Source: Methylophilaceae bacterium 11 (GTDB lineage Bacteria > Pseudomonadota > Gammaproteobacteria > Burkholderiales > Methylophilaceae). Taken from it: a stretch of 64,000 nucleotides of DNA. Shown one piece after another: positions 53,777-62,537 of the stretch (its first letter is position 1; each line of letters opens with the position of its first letter). The translations under genes and the position numbers were made by a program. The stretch is taken from contig JCKJ01000001.1 in the NCBI GenBank assembly GCA_000525025.1, forward strand, positions 2,232,001 through 2,296,000, written 5' to 3'. A model generated the notes under the pieces. That model saw nothing but the letters and a program-made list of their open reading frames with translations, did not search any database and had not been told where the DNA came from.

Positions 53777-56497
53777 TTATTTTCTTGCATCCGACCAATT
53801 GACTTTCTTCCAATCCAAATCAAAATTCAGGCCAATCCAAGCAGCACGTGGCGCACCTGGCGCAATGAACGTCGTGTTTTTGTAGTTGGCATCCGGGTCT
53901 GCCGCGTTGAATTGGAAAGCACCTTGCGCATTAAATGGGTTAAGCCCTAAGTCGCCACCGTTTGCATATTCGCGGTCAAATAGATTGTCCACTTTGGCAA
54001 AAATAGAAATGCCATGATCAAATCGGTAATTCGCCATGAGATTAAACACGGCGTAGCCTGAGACCTTACCGTCGCCAATAAAATCATACGCGTCCGTGCC
54101 AAGTACACCACCCGGATTGGTCGCCGCTCTGGCTTGATGTTTGTTATTTTCGTTACCACGCACATAAGAAGAGGAATGCAGCACCATCCCCAAAGTCGCG
54201 TCAAAACGATCAGTAAATCGATAATTCCAATTGGCTTGTACAATATGATTAGGCATGCCAGGCAGTTGGTCGCCAGGCTTCACATTCACGTAAGCTTGCT
54301 GGGTGGCCGTTTGCGTATTGGTGCTATTGGCTGGATTAATAATCTGCGCATCCGACTCGAAAGTAGCGCGCATAAAGGTATAGTTGACACCAATCGTGCT
54401 TTTGCCTACCTCACCTTTGAAGCCCATTTCAATGCCTTGACGACGTGTTTCACCAAAGTTATCAAATACGCCACGGTTTTTACGCCCTAACGGTACAAAT
54501 AGAATGTCATCAGTCAGATCGGTACGGAACAAACCAAAGTTCCAATCAAAGCCATAGTCAGCTCCCCGCAACCCTGCTTCATAAGCAGTGGAGCGCACCT
54601 GCTTCAAATAAGGGTCTGAAGATAAAGCAGTGGGTATAGAACACCCGAACTGAAAGTTTTGACTCTTGTTTCTTTTCTCAGCTTCACGGTCTCTGGCACA
54701 CCCCAATTCAATGACCGTAGGCGTACGCGCACCACGACTCACATTGCTATAAGCCGTTATATTTTCTGCAGCATCCCAAGCGATACCAAATGATGGGTTG
54801 AAACTACGGTAGTCGAAGTCGCCCTTAGAACATACGAACCTTGAACCAATGGCATAAGCGCCGCTGAAATCCAGCGGGTAATCCGTATCGTACGGGTCAT
54901 TGGTGCCCACCCTTTTTAAGCAGCGTTGTGCGGATGGCGCAAAAATAGCAGTTTGGAAGTTATATAACTCTTTACCGCGGTCAGAAATCAGCGTGTTCTT
55001 GGTGTTGGTCCAGTTTGCACGTGCACCATAGGTCACATGCAATTCATCCGTTGGTGACCAAGTGTCACTAAAAAAAATACTCTTGGTATTACTTGTGCCA
55101 CTTAAATTATTTCTGATGACCCCGGGAAAAGTGACGACATTGCCATACCCTTCGGCAATCAGTAAGGGATCAGTATTCAGGCTAACGCGATGCTCTGCAT
55201 CGATCGTTGCTAGCGCCTGATATTGTTTAAAACTAATATCATTTCCATCCTGCGTAATGCCTGCAACCATTTGGTGATTGCCAACATCCCATGCCATCTG
55301 CAGCGCAGCGCCATCAGACCGTTGCTTCGACTTGGAAATATTGAGATTGCCATTCAAGCTGGCTACTACGGCATCAAACGCTGGATCCCCCGTTTGCATT
55401 GCAGACAGCGTCTGCGCATATGCTTGGTTAATATCCCCACCTAACGAAGATTGATTTAAATTGCGGCGATAAGCCAATGCCGAAACCGTCATCGTGTCGT
55501 TGACATCCAAGCGCCCACTTAAATTGTAATGCGCAAGTTGATTTTCAACGCCATCGGGTGAGGTATACACCGCTTTTCTATCAATATCGGCGGTTTCGAA
55601 AGGAATCAAGCCATTCCCAGTGAGATCAGAGTCTACATTCAGCGCACTAAAGCTGATCTCTCCCATTGGCAACCTTAACGTGGCTTTATTGTAAAGTTGG
55701 CGTAGCTTGCTGGCAGAGTTATCACGCCAGCCGTCTTCCTGAAAATGGTTGTAAGCAGTAAATAATCCAAAGCCTCCCACATTAAATCCATTGGAGAATT
55801 GCGTTTGCTCTCGCCCCCAAGCCCCTCCCAATATTTGCGCACGCAGATGGGTATCAGTAAAACCATCTTTAGTGCGCAAAGCCAAAGCACCACCTAAGGT
55901 ATTGAGGCCAAACATGGGATTAGAGCCGGGAATCAAATCCAGACTGGCAAGCGCGTTCATCGGGATCATGTCCCAGTTCACCACCTCGCCAAACGCTTCA
56001 TTGATACGCACGCCATCCATGTACACAGAGATGCCTTGCGGTGTGCCAATGGAAGGGGATGCGGTAAATCCACGGAAATTTAAATCTTGCTGAAACGGGT
56101 TGCCGTTGTAATCAACAAGCGAGACAGACTGCAATTGCGAGTTCATAAACTCAGTGACATTCAGCGCCTTGGATTCTGCAATTTCCTTACCAGAAGCGCT
56201 CTGAATATTGGTGGTGGACAACCCACGGTCGATAATCAACCCTGGTAACGGCGTGACGATACGACTTTTCTTTGCTTTCACCTCAACCTTATCAAGCACA
56301 ATGGTTTTTTCATTCGCACCTGTCGGTTTTGCATTACCAGGCTTGGATTCTGTGGTGCTTGGTTTAGGGTCGGCTTTATTGACTTGCGGATTATTTTGAT
56401 TGGGTTGTTTTTCTTCTGCCATGACCTGATTAGCCAGCGCTGCAGCAAGCGCACACAGCAAGAAAATGTTACGAGGTACCGGCAATAAAGAAAACAT
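53777..56497 (-). CDS. TonB-dependent receptor in the PEP-CTERM/EPS locus
   Basis: 906 residues from the ATG at 56497 (AAGGG seven bases upstream; earlier in-frame starts spoil the leader). Signal peptide MFSLLPVPRNIFLLCALAAA...QVMA, a Lys/Asn/Pro-rich linker, TonB-box-like region (KTIVLDKVEVKAK), plug (NVTEFMNSQLQSVSLVDYNG; GTPQGISVYMDGVRINEAFG; NMGLNTLGGAL-type end), and barrel ending FIAPGAPRAAWIGLNFDLDW. The plug is close to that of the receptor at 5047-9195, so the two are paralogues, but this one lacks both the STN domain and the C-terminal NTF2-like tail. Substrate unknown; location suggests uptake linked to the surface/EPS system. Confidence 0.9.
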   Translation of the reverse strand: MFSLLPVPRNIFLLCALAAALANQVMAEEKQPNQNNPQVNKADPKPSTTESKPGNAKPTGANEKTIVLDKVEVKAKKSRIVTPLPGLIIDRGLSTTNIQSASGKEIAESKALNVTEFMNSQLQSVSLVDYNGNPFQQDLNFRGFTASPSIGTPQGISVYMDGVRINEAFGEVVNWDMIPMNALASLDLIPGSNPMFGLNTLGGALALRTKDGFTDTHLRAQILGGAWGREQTQFSNGFNVGGFGLFTAYNHFQEDGWRDNSASKLRQLYNKATLRLPMGEISFSALNVDSDLTGNGLIPFETADIDRKAVYTSPDGVENQLAHYNLSGRLDVNDTMTVSALAYRRNLNQSSLGGDINQAYAQTLSAMQTGDPAFDAVVASLNGNLNISKSKQRSDGAALQMAWDVGNHQMVAGITQDGNDISFKQYQALATIDAEHRVSLNTDPLLIAEGYGNVVTFPGVIRNNLSGTSNTKSIFFSDTWSPTDELHVTYGARANWTNTKNTLISDRGKELYNFQTAIFAPSAQRCLKRVGTNDPYDTDYPLDFSGAYAIGSRFVCSKGDFDYRSFNPSFGIAWDAAENITAYSNVSRGARTPTVIELGCARDREAEKRNKSQNFQFGCSIPTALSSDPYLKQVRSTAYEAGLRGADYGFDWNFGLFRTDLTDDILFVPLGRKNRGVFDNFGETRRQGIEMGFKGEVGKSTIGVNYTFMRATFESDAQIINPANSTNTQTATQQAYVNVKPGDQLPGMPNHIVQANWNYRFTDRFDATLGMVLHSSSYVRGNENNKHQARAATNPGGVLGTDAYDFIGDGKVSGYAVFNLMANYRFDHGISIFAKVDNLFDREYANGGDLGLNPFNAQGAFQFNAADPDANYKNTTFIAPGAPRAAWIGLNFDLDWKKVNWSDARK

Positions 56498-56892
56498 TAA
56501 CAACCCTTGGGCAAACCACATTATCTGAACAGGGTTTTTCAGCAACTTCTATACCAAACGGGCCCACACACTCAGGCTTGTTGGGCCTTTCTAACAAGCG
56601 TCCTCTACACGTCATTGAGCGGCATCTATTCACGCGTACATCAACGACTTAACATTGCTATCAAAATAAGCAGTTAGCGCGGAATGTTCAGACAATACTT
56701 ATCTATTGCGGCAGATGGACGCCATCAAACGTGAGAAGTGGTCATAAACAATGCAGCCTAGCGACAGCAGGCACGTATGAATAGATGGTTAAAACTGGCT
56801 GATATAAACCATAGCTTGGTTCTTATCAGCCATGCGCAACCACCAACATTAAGTAGGTGTGTTTGGCTTTACGGATATTGATGGATATGAGG
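56498..56892. other. Intergenic region upstream of the TonB-receptor gene
   Basis: 395 bp without a recognisable gene. A hairpin with arms GCTTGTT/AACAAGC at 56576-56599 may end the upstream TIGR03790 transcript or lie in the receptor leader. I saw no cobalamin-riboswitch box or other known leader motif. Confidence 0.4.
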
Positions 56893-57933
56893 CTAGCGGC
56901 CAAATGGCGCCGCTAAGGGCTCACCTACAAACAGGCCTTGTATCGGCCAAGCCACACTTTTCCAGTAGGCTTCAATGGCAGAGTTCCCCATGCTATACCA
57001 CTTGAGCATCACCATGGGATGTGGAAATTTTTGCCAATGGTTACAAGGCTCAGAAACGGTACCATAACTTGCCGTCGCCCCTGCGTTCAGCCAATGCAAA
57101 GCAGTGGCCTGATGTTTCCCGTTCAAATCCCCGCCAAATGACGTCAGGTGATCGGCCAATGCGCCAGGTAAGAACTTTAAAGTTTCCAAGCCCTCAACCC
57201 AAGGCAAACCAGTCTGATAAATCATCACATCCTGTGCACCCAGCAGCTTGTCTGATTGCATGGTCATGATGCCCAATCCGCTGCCGGGAATACTTGCGCC
57301 ATTGGGTGGGAAATACTGCGCTCGAATACTACGCGCTTTATCTGAAGTATTCAGATAGTACGCCGTTGAACGGAACACGCCCATATCACTGACCACCCCT
57401 CGGTCGATTAGCGATTTCGCTTGCGCAAAGGTTTCGGTAGGCAGCAGCATCGTTAAGCGAATACCAACATCTGTGAACGGCTTACGTGAGGCAGTATTGA
57501 AATAAGGGTTCAGCTTGCCCGCAGCACAAGTATTTTTGCATTGCTCAGGGTCATAGCCAAAACTCAGCGCCGACGTAATCGAATTACAATCTACGGCATA
57601 GGGCGTTTTCCATACCAATACCAAGGCCTGAATAGATGCGTTAAGTTGGGTTTCAATCTCCCACTTCAATCGCGTAAAGTCGGCCAGACCCAACTTAGCC
57701 TTACCCGCTGTCGGCAGCGTCACATGCACGATATTTTTTGCCGGAATGCCCCGTGCAACGCGATAATACTCACCCACCTTCACACTCAATGCATCCGCAT
57801 CATTAACGACCACAGCCACTTCATCGGGTGTTAAGTGGCTGCGTGAGGGCGTTATTAGTAAGCTATTGCCTGCAGCGAAGACACACTGCATCACAGCCAT
57901 CAACAAGCCAATAGAACATACAAAATGACGCAT
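56893..57933 (-). CDS. TIGR03790-family exported protein
   Basis: 346 residues from the ATG at 57933. Signal peptide (MRHFVCSIGLLMAVMQCVFA) then the conserved TIGR03790 pattern: LTPDEVAVVVNDADALSVKV, YYRVARGIPAKNIVHVTLP, LVLVWKTPYAVDCNSITSAL, and late FLPGALADHLTSFGGDLNGK with WLNAGATASYGTVSEPCNHW. The family is exported and functionally uncharacterised; a caspase-like/peptidase fold has been proposed for similar sequences but I cannot confirm it. It lies between epsL and a TonB receptor and is probably part of the EPS/PEP-CTERM locus. Confidence 0.85.
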   Translation of the reverse strand: MRHFVCSIGLLMAVMQCVFAAGNSLLITPSRSHLTPDEVAVVVNDADALSVKVGEYYRVARGIPAKNIVHVTLPTAGKAKLGLADFTRLKWEIETQLNASIQALVLVWKTPYAVDCNSITSALSFGYDPEQCKNTCAAGKLNPYFNTASRKPFTDVGIRLTMLLPTETFAQAKSLIDRGVVSDMGVFRSTAYYLNTSDKARSIRAQYFPPNGASIPGSGLGIMTMQSDKLLGAQDVMIYQTGLPWVEGLETLKFLPGALADHLTSFGGDLNGKHQATALHWLNAGATASYGTVSEPCNHWQKFPHPMVMLKWYSMGNSAIEAYWKSVAWPIQGLFVGEPLAAPFGR

Positions 57934-57962
57934 CAATGTACCAAAAACACAGAAACTATGGT

Positions 57963-59162
57963 CTAAAAGAAAAGCTGTGCCGAGAGGCTTGCACTGTTGT
58001 CACTAAAATCCAACGAAGACTCAGTAGACTCACGCGCACTGTGTTGCAAGCTACCGCCCAAGGTCACACTGCGCCAAGGTTTCCAACTGAATGATAACGA
58101 CAACGCTTTACCACGGTCTTTGCGGTTGATATCTGGTAAGCCCAGCACACTATTACCATCAAACCGTCTATCAGAAAGACTTGCACTCATTTGTAATGAT
58201 AATTTATCTGAGATTAGCCACGATGGTGACACTGCAAAAGTATCCATCACGGTGTAACTGCTGGTAAATGTTTGAAAACTGGCAAGCTCACGCGATGCCG
58301 TCGTAACTATCTGCAGCTTAGCGGTAGGCAACCAAATATAACTGATATTGCCGAACACACCAGAGTAGTCGCGATTTGAAAGATTCTCATATTCGCGATC
58401 AAGATACCCTAGCTTGCTACTAATTCTTGACTTACCTGTCAGCACCCAATCTAAAGTCGCATTGGTTTCACGCTCATCAAAATTAGCATCAAAAAAATTA
58501 GAGATAAGATTATTATTTTCACCTTTTTTGCCAAGCAACATCACGCCCATCGCACTGCCCGAAGGGAAGACGTACTTCAATCCGGCGTTTACAGAGTCTT
58601 GTGAGTAATCCGATTGCTCATTAAATACCTGACTGTTTCTCAAATCAAAATAAGAAATCCCTGCCAGTAAATGCCAGTTGCCATGAGGTGTCCAATCAAT
58701 ATCAAAACGATGTGATCTTGTTGTACGGATATTGGTGGCTCGATAGTCGCGATAATCCTGAAAGTTATTGAGTGATTCTGTTCGGTCTGAAGACAGGTTG
58801 CCGGTCAGGTAAGGGGTAAGCGCCCACAACCATGCAAGCTTGTATTCGTTCGCATCAAAATCAAGGTAGTCATAATTCTGGTAGCGGTAAGCCGTTCTCG
58901 TGTAGTCGGCTTTAAAACGTTGTAATGAATACTGCTTATCAAAACGTACGCCGGCAAAACCGGTGGTAATGTTGTCCCAGCGCTCTTTACGGCCAGCCAC
59001 TGTTCTCATATCACGGTCAGACGATACCCTGAATACATTGTCGTCATACTGCTGGTTCACACCTGCAACGATATTAAACGTATCTAATTCATCCGCAAGT
59101 GCATCGAGCGAAAATAGCAATACGCTTATATTCAGCATGTGAACAATACAATGTCTTCTCAA
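57963..59162 (-). CDS. epsL: XrtB/PEP-CTERM-associated outer-membrane protein EpsL
   Basis: 399 residues. Start probably the TTG at 59162 (AAAGG nine bases upstream), giving a leader with basic N-terminus and cleavage near DALA; an ATG eight codons later is the alternative. The mature protein is a series of amphipathic strands (NIVAGVNQQYDDNVFRVSSD, YSLQRFKADYTRTAYRYQNY, WKPWRSVTLGGSLQHSARES) ending in the aromatic C-terminus SLSAQLFF, the mark of an outer-membrane barrel. EpsL is presumed to serve EPS export together with EpsE. Divergent from the priming transferase gene with 223 bp between. Confidence 0.9.
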   Translation of the reverse strand: MRRHCIVHMLNISVLLFSLDALADELDTFNIVAGVNQQYDDNVFRVSSDRDMRTVAGRKERWDNITTGFAGVRFDKQYSLQRFKADYTRTAYRYQNYDYLDFDANEYKLAWLWALTPYLTGNLSSDRTESLNNFQDYRDYRATNIRTTRSHRFDIDWTPHGNWHLLAGISYFDLRNSQVFNEQSDYSQDSVNAGLKYVFPSGSAMGVMLLGKKGENNNLISNFFDANFDERETNATLDWVLTGKSRISSKLGYLDREYENLSNRDYSGVFGNISYIWLPTAKLQIVTTASRELASFQTFTSSYTVMDTFAVSPSWLISDKLSLQMSASLSDRRFDGNSVLGLPDINRKDRGKALSLSFSWKPWRSVTLGGSLQHSARESTESSLDFSDNSASLSAQLFF

Positions 59163-59385
59163 CTTTACAACCTTTATGAATAACGAATTTCAGCGTTGAT
59201 TTGCGGCTTGATTTACCACAAACGCATATATAAGCAAAAATCGTGCAGAGCAGAATTCAGTCTGCCTTGCATTTGCCCTATGACAGCTTGATCGGCGGTC
59301 TGCCAATATCTTACTGGTACAGTTATTGCTATTTATGACGTTCATGCATATTTATTAAAAAATTCATTTAGCGCACGTTACTTTC

Positions 59386-60858
59386 ATGCAAAATGACTTT
59401 TTATCGCCAACTACCAACCCTACTTTCACCCTTTTATCGTTAATGAATGCTCACAACACCAATCCACCCGTGCATAAAACAACCACCATCACCATTGCAC
59501 GCGAAAATACTATTCACATAGTAGAAGCTTTTCTTGACCCTCTTGTGACAGTTTTCACACTTTGGGCTATCGCTATTTATTTAGAGGGCACATTACCCCC
59601 CTCCTATCTCATTTTGTCGATTATTGTGTTTTCCGTGTCGTACCCAGGGCACTCCAAAATACAGCGCACTTCCTGGCAAATTGTCAAAAACACATTAGTC
59701 AGTTGGAGCTTATTTGCACTCCTGTTCTTAGGTTTTGGTCAGATGACCCACTCTATCAATTTGTTTCCCTATGAAGCGATTGTGTTGTGTATATTTTTAA
59801 CCCCTGTACTGCAACTCATGGCCAACTTCGGGTTACGTACGTTTGCCCCCGCATTAATTAAACTGCAAGGGCCTGCAAAGCGCGCCATTATTGCCGGTAT
59901 GAATGAGCAAGGCCTTGCACTCGCTGATCGCTTAATGCAATCCGAATATGAAGCCATCGAACTCAAAGGATTTTTTGAAGACCGCAGTGTGGATAGAATT
60001 CCTAGCCAGTCTCAATATGCCATCTTGGGCAAATTAAGCGAGTTGGGCGGCTACGCAAAAGACCATGACATCAATATCATTTATCTATCATTACCCATGG
60101 CCAGCCAACCCAGAGTACTCAACTTGCTAGATGACCTTAAAGACACCACCGCCTCTATTTACTTTGTACCTGATATATTCTTAACAGACTTAGTGCAAAG
60201 CCGTGTCAGTGAAGTAGATGGCATTCCTGTAGTGGCAGTATGCGAGAGTCCTTTTATGGGATTTTCCGGAATTACAAAACGCTTAGCCGACCTGATATTT
60301 TCAATCATCATTTTGATACCGGCGTTGCCATTGCTACTACTGATTGCTATTGGGATTAAACTCAGCTCCCCAGGCCCAGTGATTTTCAAACAAAGGCGCT
60401 ATGGTCTTGATGGCAAAGAAATTATCATCTATAAATTTCGCTCAATGTCGGTGTGTGAAGATGGCAATGCAATCTCTCAAGCGCAAAAAGATGATGCCCG
60501 TACTACACCATTTGGTGCGTTTTTGCGCAAAACATCGCTAGATGAACTGCCACAACTGATTAATGTACTACAAGGCAGAATGAGCGTGGTTGGCCCAAGA
60601 CCGCATGCGGTTGCCCACAATGAAATGTACCGCAAGCTGATCAAAGGCTACATGATTCGCCACAAAGTAAAACCTGGCATTACCGGCTGGGCGCAAGTCA
60701 ATGGTCTGCGCGGAGAAACCGAAACCTTAAATAAAATGCAGTCGCGCATTGATTATGATCTTGAATATCTGCGTCATTGGAGCATGCGCTTTGACTTACA
60801 CATCATATTCAAAACAATCTGGGTCATATTATTCAATAGACAGAAAAACGTTTATTAA
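59386..60858 (+). CDS. Undecaprenyl-phosphate sugar phosphotransferase (EPS priming enzyme)
   Basis: 490 residues. Polyprenyl glycosylphosphotransferase of the WcaJ/EpsB type. Four N-terminal membrane helices, a Rossmann-like CoA-binding region (RAIIAGMNEQGLALADRLMQ), a fifth helix (LADLIFSIIILIPALPLLLL), then the catalytic domain: SPGPVIFKQRRYGLDGKEI, YKFRSMS, KTSLDELPQLINVLQGRMSV, VGPRPHAVAHNE and VKPGITGWAQVNGLRGETET. It transfers a hexose-1-phosphate, most often glucose, to undecaprenyl phosphate. The only plus-strand gene of the locus, divergent from epsL. Confidence 0.94.
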   Translation: MQNDFLSPTTNPTFTLLSLMNAHNTNPPVHKTTTITIARENTIHIVEAFLDPLVTVFTLWAIAIYLEGTLPPSYLILSIIVFSVSYPGHSKIQRTSWQIVKNTLVSWSLFALLFLGFGQMTHSINLFPYEAIVLCIFLTPVLQLMANFGLRTFAPALIKLQGPAKRAIIAGMNEQGLALADRLMQSEYEAIELKGFFEDRSVDRIPSQSQYAILGKLSELGGYAKDHDINIIYLSLPMASQPRVLNLLDDLKDTTASIYFVPDIFLTDLVQSRVSEVDGIPVVAVCESPFMGFSGITKRLADLIFSIIILIPALPLLLLIAIGIKLSSPGPVIFKQRRYGLDGKEIIIYKFRSMSVCEDGNAISQAQKDDARTTPFGAFLRKTSLDELPQLINVLQGRMSVVGPRPHAVAHNEMYRKLIKGYMIRHKVKPGITGWAQVNGLRGETETLNKMQSRIDYDLEYLRHWSMRFDLHIIFKTIWVILFNRQKNVY

Positions 60859-60952
60859 TACCCGCCTTCCATCGTGACTATTTACACTCAGGCAAAAGCT
60901 GCATTACCTATTGGCTGAAATAGCCAGCTCAAACAATCTGGTTGTACCATGT

Positions 60953-60986
60953 CGATTACAAGATCATGGACGATTACAAGATCATG
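60953..60986. repeat. Small tandem duplication
   Basis: Two copies of CGATTACAAGATCATG with an 18-bp period. Local slippage duplication between the priming transferase gene and tRNA-Ser. No function evident. Confidence 0.7.
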
Positions 60987-61003
60987 CGCGCAGAATCAGG
61001 GCG

Positions 61004-61028
61004 AAAAAAATCCCCAATTAAGGGGATG
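61004..61028 (-). terminator. Intrinsic terminator after tRNA-Ser
   Basis: In the minus direction ATCCCC - TTAAT - TGGGGAT-type stem followed by TTTTTTT. It lies immediately past the CCA end of tRNA-Ser. A standard tRNA terminator. Confidence 0.8.
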
Positions 61029-61029
61029 A

Positions 61030-61123
61030 TGGCGGAGAGCGAGGGATTCGAACCCTCGATACAGATTTAAGCCCGTATGCTTCCTTAGCAGGGAAGTGCC
61101 TTCGACCACTCGGCCAGCTCTCC
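61030..61123 (-). tRNA. tRNA-Ser(GCT)
   Basis: 94-nt class II tRNA with encoded CCA. Acceptor stem GGAGAGC/GCTCTCC, anticodon loop CTGCTAA (anticodon GCT, codons AGU/AGC), long variable arm (GCATACGGGCTTAAATCTGT), T-loop GGTTCGAATCC. Position downstream of lysC is ordinary for this lineage. Confidence 0.95.
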
Positions 61124-61202
61124 GTTTACTACGCTAATTGCTTTTGCAATTTGAGGGCGTGATACTACTTGAATCATCCTCAAAAATCAATTTAATCTTT
61201 TG

Positions 61203-62438
61203 TTACGCGGCCTCTAATTCAAACGCTTTGTGCAACACACGTACCGCTAGTTCCATGTATTTTTCATCAATCACCACTGCAATTTTAATCTCACTGGTGG
61301 AAATCATTTGAATGTTGATGCCTTCTTCTGCCAAAGTGCGGAACATTTGGCTAGCAATGCCCACATGCGAGCGCATACCCACACCCACCACGGATACTTT
61401 AGCAATCTTATCATCGCCATTGATTTCACGTGCTTGGATATGCCCTTGTACTTTGTCACGCAAGATAGACAAAGCCTTGTTCATCTCGTTTTTATGTACG
61501 GTAAAGGTAAAGTCTGTAGTGCCATCAGCGCCCACGTTTTGGATGATCATATCTACATCGATATTGGCATCGGCCACTGGCCCTAGAATTTGATACGCAA
61601 TACCAGGCTTATCTGGCACGCCTAATACTGTAATTTTGGCTTCGTCACGATTAAATGCGATGCCTGAGATAATGGGTTCTTCCATGCTGTCATCCTTACT
61701 ATCTTCTTCAAATGTAATCAGTGTGCCATCGCCATCTTCATCAAAGCTGGAAAGCACACGCAACTTAACTTTATATTTACCGGCAAACTCTACAGAGCGA
61801 ATTTGCAATACTTTACTGCCCTGTGAAGCAAGCTCTAACATTTCTTCAAAGGTGATTTTTTCAAGACGGCGCGCTTCTGGCACTACACGTGGGTCAGTCG
61901 TATAGACACCATCCACATCCGTATAAATTTGACACTCATCAGCACCCAATGCTGCTGCCAAAGCCACACCGGTGGTATCTGAACCACCACGGCCAAGTGT
62001 CGTGATGTTGCCATTGGCATCCACACCTTGGAAACCAGCCACCACACAGACATAGCCATCTGCCAAATCATGCTTCAGATTATGCTCATCAATATTGAGG
62101 ATGCGCGCTTTGTTAAATGCGTTGTCGGTCAAAATTCTAACTTGCGTACCAGTGTAGCTTTTCGCTTTAATGCCTAGCTCCATCAGTGCAAGTGCTGTCA
62201 TACCAATCGTCACTTGCTCACCCGTAGAAACCATCACATCTAACTCACGTGGGTCAGGGTCTGGCATGATTTCTTTTGCCAAGCCAATCAAACGGTTGGT
62301 CTCACCAGACATTGCAGACACCACGACGACTACTTGGTGCCCCATCGCTTTGTAACGTGCCACGCGCCTTGCTACATTACGAATCCGCTCTGGATTCGCA
62401 ACGGAAGTACCGCCATATTTTTGTACAATTAGTGCCAT
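61203..62438 (-). CDS. lysC: Aspartate kinase
   Basis: 411 residues, full length. Catalyses ATP-dependent phosphorylation of L-aspartate, the first step to lysine, threonine, methionine and diaminopimelate. Kinase domain begins MALIVQKYGGTSVANPERIR with the KYGGTS motif, then VSTGEQVTIGMTALALMELG, TLGRGGSDTTGVALAAALGA and QIYTDVDGVYTTDPR. Two C-terminal ACT domains (ITVLGVPDKPGIAYQILGPV; VSVVGVGMRSHVGIASQMFR) imply feedback control by lysine and/or threonine. Follows alaS by 99 bp, a common order in betaproteobacteria. Confidence 0.97.
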   Translation of the reverse strand: MALIVQKYGGTSVANPERIRNVARRVARYKAMGHQVVVVVSAMSGETNRLIGLAKEIMPDPDPRELDVMVSTGEQVTIGMTALALMELGIKAKSYTGTQVRILTDNAFNKARILNIDEHNLKHDLADGYVCVVAGFQGVDANGNITTLGRGGSDTTGVALAAALGADECQIYTDVDGVYTTDPRVVPEARRLEKITFEEMLELASQGSKVLQIRSVEFAGKYKVKLRVLSSFDEDGDGTLITFEEDSKDDSMEEPIISGIAFNRDEAKITVLGVPDKPGIAYQILGPVADANIDVDMIIQNVGADGTTDFTFTVHKNEMNKALSILRDKVQGHIQAREINGDDKIAKVSVVGVGMRSHVGIASQMFRTLAEEGINIQMISTSEIKIAVVIDEKYMELAVRVLHKAFELEAA

Positions 62439-62537
62439 GTTTAACTCTTTTAATCACCCAAATAAAATAATTGTTATATTTGCATTACCACTAGTATGCC
62501 ATTGACGCCTTACACTAGGCTTACTCAGTTCTTTAAT

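Noticed and set aside
56498-56892. Cobalamin or other riboswitch upstream of the TonB-receptor gene
   Set aside because: No conserved box seen by eye; only a simple hairpin is present.
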